From Phycisphaerales bacterium (GTDB lineage: Bacteria > Planctomycetota > Phycisphaerae > Phycisphaerales > UBA1924), in assembly GCA_029260335.1 (NCBI GenBank), contig JAJDDL010000043.1, positions 1 to 9,136 on the forward strand: 9,136 nucleotides of DNA. Reading direction: 5' to 3'. The position numbers and the translations under genes were made by a program. How positions within the stretch are numbered: position 1 is the first letter of the stretch; each line of letters opens with the position of its first letter. The notes under the pieces were generated by a model, which saw only the letters and a list, made by a program, of their open reading frames with translations, was not told the origin of the DNA and did no database searches. Of the stretch, positions 1 to 6,997 are shown one piece after another.

Positions 1-1956
1 TTCGCGGGCGATCCGTGCTTTCAGGCTTGCTGTCCGCTGGGCATACCAGAACAGAGGCCGCGCAATCAGCATCGAAACCGGCGATCGCAACGCCCTGCAA
101 AGTTTCTGTAACAACTTGGGCGTATGTCGCCCCAGGAGATCATCCTCGAGCGAGACATACGTCTCGGCCCGCCCCGGATCTCCTTGGCGGCCCGCTCTGC
201 CGAACAACTGGCGATCAACCCGCCGCTCCTCGTTCCGGGCCGTCGAGATCACGACCAACCCGCCCAACTCGCGCGTCCGATCGTCGAGCAGAATGTCGGT
301 TCCCCGGCCGGCCATGTTGGTCGCCACGGTCACCGCGCCGCTCTGCCCTGCGCCCGCGATGATCTCTGCTTCCTTTGCCTCGCGCTGGGCATTGAGAATC
401 TGACAAGGCACGCTCCGAGCCGCCAGCGCCTCACCCAATCGCTCAGACTCGGCAACGCTCCGTGTGCCGATCAGCACAGGTCGGCCCATCGCGTGATACT
501 CACCCACCCGATCGGCAACGATCCGGTCCCGCGCATCGCTCGTCCGCAAGATTCGATCCCGAGCCTGCTTGCGTATCACCGGCCGATGCGTCGGCACGCC
601 TACGACGGTCAAGCCATAGTGCTGGAACAACTCGCCCGCGACCTCCCACGCCGTACCGGTCATCCCCGCCAGCCGATGGTACTGCTGGAAGAACCGCTGA
701 TAGCTGATCCTCGACGCCGTGCGCCGATCCGGGCTGATCTCCAACCGTTCCTTCGCCTCGACCGCCTGGTGCACCCCAAGCTGCCATTGTCTTCCTTCGA
801 GGATGCGCCCCGTCGAGCGGTCCACGATCACGATCTTGCCGTCCTTCACGATGTAGTCATCGTCTCGCTCATACAGCTCACGCGCAGAGAGTGCCAGAAT
901 CAGCAGCTCCTCACGCCGCATCGGCCCGCGCCAGAACGGAGGCAACTCCTCGGCCCATGTACCCAAAGACTCACGTCCCACATTCGAGAGCGTGATCTGC
1001 CGTTGCGGCCGGTCCACGCGATAGTCCCGCCCGACCACCATCCGCTCGGCATAGATCGCCGCGACGCGGTAGTGCACGGTCTGGGAAGCGTCTTCAGAGG
1101 CATCCACGCCGATGATCGCCGGCGTCACCGCCTCATCGATCAGCACGCTATCGGCTTCATCCACGATCGCGCTGAACAGCCCTCGCTGCACGAGCTGCGA
1201 GCGCCAACCGCGCCGCTCACGAAGCACGTCGTCCAACTCCGCATCCAGCACGCCCGATTCGATGGGTGTCGCCAGCCGATCGCGCAGAAAATCAAAGATG
1301 AACTGCTTATCCGCCGCGTACGTGACATCCGCCCGGTAGGCCGCCTTGCGCTGTTCGGGCTTCATCTTATCTTGCAGCACGCCCACGCTCAGCCCAAGCC
1401 GCTTGTACGCCGGAAGCGTGATCTGCGCGTCTCGCCTCGCAAGATAGTCGTTCACCGTGTGCACATGCACGCCCCGCCCAAGCCACGCGTCCAAAGCCAC
1501 CGGCAGCACCGCGGTCACGGTCTTTCCCTCGCCCGTGGCCATCTCCGCGCATTTCGCGTCGGCAATCACCAGCCCGCCCATCACCTGCGCAGGGTGAAGA
1601 CTCAGGCCGACCTCGCGCCGCACCGTCTCGTACACCACCGCCGCGGCTTCATGGATCGCGTCCCGCTCAAGCCGGCGCAAACGCACGAGATCCGAGACCT
1701 CGGCAATCCGCTGATTCAGATCCCGCTCAGACAGTTCAGTCAGTCGCTTGGCCGCGTTCATGATCGCCTGGGCCGCCGTCCGCTCGGTGCGGTTGACCTT
1801 CCGGCGTGCGACCGAGCCTCGCATCCGCTCACTCAGCGCATCAAGCCCGTGCAGAGGCTTGCTCCGCGCCGCCGAGCGCTCGCGCACCGGCGGCGGCACA
1901 ACACGCTCCACGCCCCGCTCCATGAGATCCAGCATGGAAGAGTCCGCCGAACTCAT
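1..1956 (-). CDS. SecA-family ATPase (divergent SecA paralogue), 3' end outside window
   Basis: A SecA-type motor ATPase, which in the known family drives unfolded proteins through a membrane channel using ATP. The 652 residues visible here show the family order. An N-terminal helical region is followed by Walker A ATGEGKT at 140-146 and the VNDYLA motif at 168-173. The DEAD-type Walker B is VDEADS at 265-270. The preprotein-crosslinking region covers about 225-380. Then come GMTGTA at 431-436, NMAGRGTDI at 547-555 and GRAGRQGDPG at 586-595. The translation reads off the left edge without a stop, so the scaffold and C-terminal regions are not seen. The ATG overlaps the stop of the upstream peptidase gene (TGATG) and has no strong Shine-Dalgarno of its own, so translational coupling is likely. 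Several residues that are nearly fixed in housekeeping SecA differ: the GTERHES-type stretch reads STARNEE (570-576) and NQLRGR reads RQLFGR (582-587). With the operon context, I infer a dedicated paralogue rather than the general SecA. Confidence 0.9.
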   Translation of the reverse strand, partial: MSSADSSMLDLMERGVERVVPPPVRERSAARSKPLHGLDALSERMRGSVARRKVNRTERTAAQAIMNAAKRLTELSERDLNQRIAEVSDLVRLRRLERDAIHEAAAVVYETVRREVGLSLHPAQVMGGLVIADAKCAEMATGEGKTVTAVLPVALDAWLGRGVHVHTVNDYLARRDAQITLPAYKRLGLSVGVLQDKMKPEQRKAAYRADVTYAADKQFIFDFLRDRLATPIESGVLDAELDDVLRERRGWRSQLVQRGLFSAIVDEADSVLIDEAVTPAIIGVDASEDASQTVHYRVAAIYAERMVVGRDYRVDRPQRQITLSNVGRESLGTWAEELPPFWRGPMRREELLILALSARELYERDDDYIVKDGKIVIVDRSTGRILEGRQWQLGVHQAVEAKERLEISPDRRTASRISYQRFFQQYHRLAGMTGTAWEVAGELFQHYGLTVVGVPTHRPVIRKQARDRILRTSDARDRIVADRVGEYHAMGRPVLIGTRSVAESERLGEALAARSVPCQILNAQREAKEAEIIAGAGQSGAVTVATNMAGRGTDILLDDRTRELGGLVVISTARNEERRVDRQLFGRAGRQGDPGRAETYVSLEDDLLGRHTPKLLQKLCRALRSPVSMLIARPLFWYAQRTASLKARIARE

Positions 1957-4160
1957 CAGAGCAACCGCCCAGAGAAGTACTGTCGAGCTCTCCGCCACAT
2001 TTGTGTCGCAAGCGGCGCCGAATCCAACGGGAATCGCACCTTGGCCCGCAACCCCGGCTGCCACCACTCGGGCTGCTCCAAAGGCTCAACCTGGATCGTA
2101 AACAAGGGCACAAGCGTCGCCTCGCGATCCGGATCATTCGGATCCATTTCGAACTTGCCGCCCGCAGCCGAGGAACTCGCCTGATTCTCCAACCGCCTGA
2201 AACCCGCCCCTGCAAGCGACACAAGCCGGCCCGAAGTGGACTCATCGCTCCTGCCGCGCACCCGCACCATGGCTTCTCGCTCCTTGGCGGTCTCCAGATC
2301 CGCATCCGGAAACACATGCGCAAACTCACGATCCGACATCTGCGCCGTCAATCGAAGCTGATCGATCGCGGCCACCATCGCAAGCGATGTGCCCTTGGAT
2401 ACGTATCGACCCTCGAGATTCTCCAGATCAATCCCCGTCCCACTCGGCGCAACGACCCGCCCCTCGATGGAGCTCACAATCCGCAGCCGCTCAGACGAAA
2501 GCTTCGCCCGCTCGTATTGCCTGCGCCGGGTCTCCAGTCGCTTGACCGCAATCTCCCGAATCTCCGGCGAGTACGCGATCGCCGTATCCACGTTGATCTC
2601 CGCCTCCCGCACCTGCAGTGCCGCCATCGCGAGTTGCTGCTCGATCGCAGGATTCTCCATCTCAATGACCAGCGTCTGTGCGCCGATCCAATCCCCGGCT
2701 CGCACATGGATGGCCTTGATAAACCCATCCTCGCCCGCGCGGAGCATCTCGCGCTCCGTCGGCTCAAGCACGCCGTGCGCATAACCCGACGCCGGCGCGG
2801 GCACAAACCCGACCAGCAGCACGATCACCAGCGCAAGCGATCCCGCAAGCGAGACCGCCCTCGTCCGCCTGCCAAGCAGCTTGGGCGAAGTGAACAGATA
2901 CGCCGAACCCTTAAAGAGCGGCCAGACAAACCAGATCAGCGCCATAATCCCCGCAATCAGCAACCCGATTGTCAGATACTGGCTCGAAACGACCAGCAAG
3001 ATGCTGACGCCGATGAGCAAGCGGTAGGGGGGTGACAGCACGCCGTACACCGTCATCACCCAGAACTCGGTCCGGTCCCGCACCGGCGGCTGCTTCAACC
3101 GCCCAATCCCAAACGCGTGCCGCTCGATCAGGTAATGCCACAGGCTCTTGCTGCGGTGCGCCAGATTCGGAATCCCCATTACGTCCGAGAGGATGTAGTA
3201 CCCGTCGTAGCGCAGCAGCGGATTGAGATTGAAGATCAGCGTCGTCACACTCGAGATGACCATCATGTTGAACGCCAGCGCCTTGATCAACGGCGCGTCG
3301 TGCGGATCCACGACGACCCAGATAATGCCCGCGATCGCCGCGAAGAAAAACTCGACGAGCATCCCCGCCGAGGAAACCAGCACCCGCTTGGAAAGCTCGG
3401 GGAATCGCCAGGCGCTCGACGCATCGCAATAGGGTAACGGCAGGATCAACGCAATCAGGATCAGCCCGATCTCCGTGCAACGCCCGCCCATCGCCTTGCA
3501 CGCCGCGGCGTGTCCCAACTCGTGGATCGCCCGAATCCCCATAAACAGAATGCTCATCCAGACCAAGTTGCGAGGGTCCAGCAGCCCGTTGAACGCACTC
3601 CCAAACTCGCGATACTGCGGGATCACCATGAAAAGCGCAGCCGAAATCGTGATCAACCAGATCACAAGCCCGGCCTTCGAGAACACCAAGTTCCAGAATC
3701 CCTTGGTCCGCTCCAAAAACGGCTCGGGGTTCACAAGCGGAATGTTCGGGAACACGAACCGCCCCGCCCGCCTGTGGAATCGATCCGAGCGTGCCTGCTC
3801 GATCCGCTGCTCAAGCATGTCCGACGACAAAGGCTGGTCACCCACGAGCAGCCCATAGAGCTGAAGCTGCGCGAGCAGATTGATAATCTCGCGCTGGCTC
3901 GGAGCCGCATCGCCCAACTGCTCGCAACACGCCTCCCAAGCCTCATCGATCGCGGTGTTGCCATCCAGCAGGCCCAGAAAGAAGTACGCAGGCTCCGAGA
4001 GCCGGTAGTAGTGCCCGCCCGCCGGATCCTCGACGATAAACGTGATCCCCGGCCCATACCGCTGGCGGATGACACGCGCGTGCGGGCTCAGCCTCGGGCG
4101 CGAATCGATAACCCGATACCACAGGTCGCTGAACGAAGCTTGCACATCGGGCCTGAGCAA
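1956..4160 (-). CDS. PqqD-like / M50 site-2-type metallopeptidase / HlyD-type adaptor fusion protein
   Basis: A three-part inner-membrane protein of the 'putative peptide zinc metalloprotease' kind. Residue numbers are from the TTG start. Residues ~26-106 resemble the PqqD fold, with a beta-rich start, the Y-R-L-S-E-P-A-Y segment, LLDGNTAIDEAW and a helical end; this fold binds peptides or leader sequences in RiPP systems. The M50 core has HELGH at 213-217 and NLNPLLRYDG at 311-320, with D319 as the likely third zinc ligand. Hydrophobic segments lie near 160-182, 196-212, 230-245, 260-285, 295-312, 380-412 and 436-456. After the last one comes a HlyD-like section: lipoyl/barrel-sandwich halves (~465-505 and ~560-600), a coiled coil (~505-560) and a beta-barrel ending in WQPGLRAKVRF (700-710). 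I chose the TTG because GAGG sits 7 nt upstream and the gap to the upstream stop is 16 nt. A GTG at 4229 would give 757 aa but overlaps the upstream gene by 53 nt and has no clear Shine-Dalgarno. The substrate is unknown. Confidence 0.88.
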   Translation of the reverse strand: MLRPDVQASFSDLWYRVIDSRPRLSPHARVIRQRYGPGITFIVEDPAGGHYYRLSEPAYFFLGLLDGNTAIDEAWEACCEQLGDAAPSQREIINLLAQLQLYGLLVGDQPLSSDMLEQRIEQARSDRFHRRAGRFVFPNIPLVNPEPFLERTKGFWNLVFSKAGLVIWLITISAALFMVIPQYREFGSAFNGLLDPRNLVWMSILFMGIRAIHELGHAAACKAMGGRCTEIGLILIALILPLPYCDASSAWRFPELSKRVLVSSAGMLVEFFFAAIAGIIWVVVDPHDAPLIKALAFNMMVISSVTTLIFNLNPLLRYDGYYILSDVMGIPNLAHRSKSLWHYLIERHAFGIGRLKQPPVRDRTEFWVMTVYGVLSPPYRLLIGVSILLVVSSQYLTIGLLIAGIMALIWFVWPLFKGSAYLFTSPKLLGRRTRAVSLAGSLALVIVLLVGFVPAPASGYAHGVLEPTEREMLRAGEDGFIKAIHVRAGDWIGAQTLVIEMENPAIEQQLAMAALQVREAEINVDTAIAYSPEIREIAVKRLETRRRQYERAKLSSERLRIVSSIEGRVVAPSGTGIDLENLEGRYVSKGTSLAMVAAIDQLRLTAQMSDREFAHVFPDADLETAKEREAMVRVRGRSDESTSGRLVSLAGAGFRRLENQASSSAAGGKFEMDPNDPDREATLVPLFTIQVEPLEQPEWWQPGLRAKVRFPLDSAPLATQMWRRARQYFSGRLL

Positions 4161-4167
4161 GGTCTTA

Positions 4168-4171
4168 CCTC
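4168..4171 (-). promoter_or_regulatory. Ribosome-binding site that decides the M50-fusion start
   Basis: On the minus strand GAGG lies 7 nt before a TTG codon at 4160, between the stop of the GAF-HlyD gene (4177-4179) and the body of the M50 fusion gene. No comparable Shine-Dalgarno precedes the upstream in-frame GTG at 4229, which lies inside the preceding gene. This supports translation from the TTG. Initiation at TTG is usually weaker than at ATG, which could lower the yield of this protein relative to its partners. Confidence 0.6.
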
Positions 4172-4176
4172 GGTCT

Positions 4177-6087
4177 CTACCACCAAAGGTTGAATCGAAG
4201 TTCGTCCACGATCGGACCAAGGAACGCACGCATGGGCGTGGTCGATCCCGCGTTCAGTCGCACCGTCCCGGTCATGCCGGGGCGCAACCACGCCGGGCGC
4301 TCGCCGTCCTCTTCGAGCACGATCGCCTCAACCAGATAGATATTCGCGCCCTCGACAGGCCGGGCAACCGGATTGATCCGCGCCACCTCGACCCCCACAC
4401 GCTCGTCCGGCAGCGCCTTGGAAACCAGCCAGCCCCGCTGGCCGACCTCGGCCCGGCCGATGTCTCGCTCATCCACCTCGACAACCACGATCAGCGTGTC
4501 GGTCACGATCTCAAAGAGCGCCTGCGTGGAATCGACCGGCGCACCCACGTAGTCCTCCAGATCGCCACGGCTGATCGAGCCGTCGATCGGACTGCGCACG
4601 TGCGCCTTCTCAATGCTCGCTTCGAGAGTGTCGACCTGCGTCTGCACCTGGGCAATCTTGGTATTCAGCCGAGCGACATCAACCGCCGTTCCTCGCGTCG
4701 CCGCGTCATCGCGCTCGGCTTCCAACGCCCCGCGTTGCGATTCCAAATTCAACCGCTCTAACTCAATATCCTCGGTGCTGAGCTTCGCAAGCAACTGCCC
4801 CTCAGTGACATCCTCACCCGGGCGCACCAGCACCTCGGCAAGAATCGCCCGAAACGGCGGGATGATCTTGCGATTCACCGCCGCGCGTATCTCCGCGTCC
4901 GCCGTCACCCGCGCGGGGATCGGCACAAAGATCGACGCGACAATCACGAGCAGCGCAATGAGCCCGATGAGCTTGCCCAACGTGTGCCGAGGCCCAACCG
5001 CCCACGTCGCCAGGTCCCGCGTCCGATCCCGCGTCACCGCAAGCACGCCCCGATCCGCAAGCCGCCTGGTGTACAGCGCAGGCCCGATGAACTCCGCCAC
5101 AAGCCGCACCAGCGGAATCGATGAAGGCGGGAACGGATCGTCCGCTTCCCGCTCCAAAACCACTACACCAACCAGGTCGCCCTCGACCCGCAAAGGCAAG
5201 CTCAAGATGCTGCTCGGCCCAAATGTCTGGCTCAATCGCTCGTGCGCCCGGAGCACACGCTTGCCCCCAGGCTCTGCCGCGATCTCCTCCGGTGCCGGGA
5301 AGATCAGCTCAATATCCTGCAGCGCGCACTCTTCCATCGCATCTTCCAGCGCATCCGCAGCCGCGCCCTTGCGATCGATATCCTCCGCGCCCGAAACCGC
5401 CGCGAGCCGAATCCGATCGCTGCCCGGCTGGATCATGCCGATCGAAACGCGCGTGCACGCAAACCGGCGCGCAAAGTCGTTGGCCATGATCGAGCCCATG
5501 CCCCGCGCCGTCTGCGCCTGCTGGGTCGCATCGATCAACTCAAGCGTCTGGCGGAGCAACGTCTTCTGACGCGTCTCGGCCATCGCCTGCTGACGCCACA
5601 AGAACGTCTCAAACGGCGCACTGCTCAAAGAAAGCTGCGTCAACGCCCGCTCGGCGTCCACCTCTTCCCCCGCAGGCATCACAAGCATCGCCGCGCCCTC
5701 AACCTTGCCGCTCGCGCTCAATGGCGCAACCAGCACAAGATGAGATTGCCCGGCCCCGTACAGCCCCGACCGATCCGAAATCGTGAGTGTCTCGATCCGC
5801 CCCCGATCACCCTCGCCCGCGACCGCCTGAGCCCCCAGACGCTCAAGATTCCCAAGCGCCGTGTCGTCCAGCAGATTCGTGCGCTGCGGCCAGCGCGCAA
5901 AGACGCCGGCTCGTCTACTCGACGAGCCGGCGAGATAAATCACGCCCGCCGCGGCCTGCGCCAATCGGCATTGGGTCTCTAACAAGTGCGTGAGCAGCAG
6001 ACGAAGTTCCTCGGCGGTATTCGTGGGGCCCGCCGGCACTCCTGCCAACTCTCCCCCCACGCTCGCCTCAGATCGCTGCACACTCAT
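4177..6087 (-). CDS. GAF-GAF-TM-HlyD periplasmic adaptor subunit
   Basis: A 636-residue single-pass protein joining a cytoplasmic sensor-like half to a HlyD/membrane-fusion-protein half. Residues ~25-170 look like a degenerate GAF domain. Residues ~178-338 look like a clearer one, ending in the typical strand pair SILSLPLRVEGDLVGVVVLE (293-312). A hydrophobic helix at ~369-390 is the only strong membrane segment and there is no N-terminal signal peptide, so the GAF part should be cytoplasmic and the rest periplasmic. The periplasmic half has a first lipoyl-like motif (~395-440, PFRAILAEVLVRPGEDVTEG), a coiled coil (~440-495), a second lipoyl half with VRSPIDGSIS at 497-506, and a beta-barrel ending in the family motif LRPGMTGTVRL (601-611). 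The ATG follows the DUF3467 stop by 8 nt with only a weak Shine-Dalgarno. HlyD proteins normally bridge an inner-membrane pump to an outer-membrane channel; neither is visible here. The GAF ligand, if any, is unknown. Confidence 0.88.
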   Translation of the reverse strand: MSVQRSEASVGGELAGVPAGPTNTAEELRLLLTHLLETQCRLAQAAAGVIYLAGSSSRRAGVFARWPQRTNLLDDTALGNLERLGAQAVAGEGDRGRIETLTISDRSGLYGAGQSHLVLVAPLSASGKVEGAAMLVMPAGEEVDAERALTQLSLSSAPFETFLWRQQAMAETRQKTLLRQTLELIDATQQAQTARGMGSIMANDFARRFACTRVSIGMIQPGSDRIRLAAVSGAEDIDRKGAAADALEDAMEECALQDIELIFPAPEEIAAEPGGKRVLRAHERLSQTFGPSSILSLPLRVEGDLVGVVVLEREADDPFPPSSIPLVRLVAEFIGPALYTRRLADRGVLAVTRDRTRDLATWAVGPRHTLGKLIGLIALLVIVASIFVPIPARVTADAEIRAAVNRKIIPPFRAILAEVLVRPGEDVTEGQLLAKLSTEDIELERLNLESQRGALEAERDDAATRGTAVDVARLNTKIAQVQTQVDTLEASIEKAHVRSPIDGSISRGDLEDYVGAPVDSTQALFEIVTDTLIVVVEVDERDIGRAEVGQRGWLVSKALPDERVGVEVARINPVARPVEGANIYLVEAIVLEEDGERPAWLRPGMTGTVRLNAGSTTPMRAFLGPIVDELRFNLWW

Positions 6088-6095
6088 TCAGGTAC

Positions 6096-6434
6096 TCAGT
6101 CCTGCGCCAGCTTGGGGCCACCCTCTTCACCAGCCGGACGCTGCAACTGGATCTCTCCATTGCGCTCCTCGTACTGGCGGATCACCTGACCCAGGTTGAT
6201 CGCCAAACGCTTCGCCGCCGACCAGTTCATGATCACCCGGCTGCCCACGTTGAAGACCAGCATCGCCTGGTTGTCCGGACCCTGCATCGGCAGATTCATG
6301 CCGAAGTCCAGCACAACCTCGTCCTGCGTCGTCGACGTCCGGATCGTGTTCGCGTAGCAGTTGGTCATCTTCGACTCGTCGATCCGCAGCTGAATCTGAC
6401 GCTGCTCGCCACCGGCTTCGGGGGTATCGGCCAT
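6096..6434 (-). CDS. DUF3467-type protein
   Basis: A 112-residue soluble protein that I recognise as a DUF3467-type sequence. It has an early stretch with a Tyr-Ala-Asn motif (27-29), then EVVLDFGMNLP, a central segment ending in VGSRVIMNWSAAKRLAINL and a helix ending IRQYEERNG. In this family a strand-rich first half is followed by 'S-R-V-I-hydrophobic...A-K-R-L' and a helix. The biochemical role of the family is not known to me. There is no signal peptide or membrane segment, so it should be cytoplasmic. The ATG at 6434 has AGAGG centred about 10 nt upstream. The frame stays open for another 108 codons upstream, to an ATG at 6758 that directly follows a stop codon, but the good Shine-Dalgarno and the family length favour the short form. 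It is the first gene of the four-gene operon, and its stop lies 8 nt before the GAF-HlyD start. Confidence 0.85.
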   Translation of the reverse strand: MADTPEAGGEQRQIQLRIDESKMTNCYANTIRTSTTQDEVVLDFGMNLPMQGPDNQAMLVFNVGSRVIMNWSAAKRLAINLGQVIRQYEERNGEIQLQRPAGEEGGPKLAQD

Positions 6435-6457
6435 TTCGTTCCATCCTCTCTTAGCAA

Positions 6458-6479
6458 AAACACTGTGTTTGGGACCCAA
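6458..6479. repeat. Two abutting short palindromes near the DUF3467 start
   Basis: AAACACTGTGTTT (6458-6470) is a perfect 6+1+6 inverted repeat. TTGGGACCCAA (6469-6479) is a perfect 5+1+5 inverted repeat that shares two bases with it. They begin 23 nt upstream of the DUF3467 ATG, directly upstream of its Shine-Dalgarno. This position fits an operator or a small leader hairpin, but short palindromes occur by chance and no regulator gene is visible in the window. Confidence 0.35.
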
Positions 6480-6515
6480 GCTCGTGTCCGAGTCTCGTGA
6501 ATGGTCCATGTGCGG

Positions 6516-6543
6516 GACGGGCCAGCCCTTTTGCTTGCCCGTC
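6516..6543. repeat. GC-rich inverted repeat in the intergenic region
   Basis: GACGGGC at 6516-6522 and GCCCGTC at 6537-6543 form a perfect 7-bp stem around a 14-nt loop. No T-run follows on either strand, so it does not look like an intrinsic terminator. It could be part of the leader of the leftward operon, or chance in GC-rich DNA. Confidence 0.3.
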
Positions 6544-6997
6544 AATGGTCCCGGCAGCATCGAAACCTTCGCGGTCCCGCCTGCGACCCGGATAAGGACG
6601 ATAGGCGCTCGCCCGACCCAACCGACATCCATGAAGAGCGAGAAACCCGCAATTCCGGCCGGTCGCGACGCATTCAGGCACCCTTGCAGTGCCCAACGGA
6701 CTCGTTCGTCTTGAATGAGCCCCAACTCGGCGTCCGGTCGACGCCAATGCGCAAACATCTACGAGCCACATCCCAACCCGGTTGCGACAATCCGAGCCGC
6801 GTTCAAGACACTCCTCGCCGTGGGTATCCATGCCCAAAGCCAACATCCTCTCGCTCCATAACAGCTCAGCCAAGGCACTCAGGGCATGACAGAGAGTTGT
6901 CCCCAGAGAATTGCAATCCCCGCAAGCTGCAGAAGCTCAAAATCTTGGCATGATCAGCCTTCGACCTGCTAGTCTGATCCGCAAGGAGACCTAACCA

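Larger units (their letters stand above)
6435..6997. other. Divergent intergenic region with no convincing gene
   Basis: These 563 nt separate the starts of the DUF3467 operon (leftward) and the S8 protease (rightward), so both promoters should lie here. I found no good sigma-70-like pair. The best rightward candidate, TTGGCA at 6945-6950 with TAGTCT at 6970-6975, has a 19-nt spacer and a poor -10, so I do not call it. On the minus strand two overlapping frames are open: the in-frame extension of the DUF3467 gene (to 6758), and a frame spanning 6451-6873 that is rich in Arg, Gly and Cys with no recognisable motif. A plus frame (6501-6953) is Arg/Pro/Ser-rich and looks like chance. Just before the protease gene a strong Shine-Dalgarno, AAGGAGA, lies at 6983-6989. 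Confidence 0.6.

Noticed and set aside
124..2184. Long plus-strand open frame of 686 codons
   Set aside because: It lies antisense to the SecA-like gene and the end of the M50 fusion. Its translation is rich in His, Arg and Pro with no domain, while the minus strand gives clear SecA motifs.
2001..3035. Plus-strand open frame of 344 codons
   Set aside because: It is an Arg/His/Pro-rich shadow of the HlyD half of the M50 fusion gene, with no recognisable motif.
6451..6873. Minus-strand open frame of 140 codons in the intergenic region
   Set aside because: It has a weak start, no recognisable domain and an Arg/Gly/Cys-rich composition, and it overlaps another open frame. I treated it as chance in GC-rich DNA.
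6501..6953. Plus-strand open frame of 150 codons in the intergenic region
   Set aside because: It is rich in Arg, Pro and Ser, with no ribosome-binding site or family resemblance, and it ends just before the protease leader.
6945..6975. Possible promoter TTGGCA / TAGTCT before the protease
   Set aside because: The 19-nt spacer and a -10 matching only three of six consensus bases are too weak to call.
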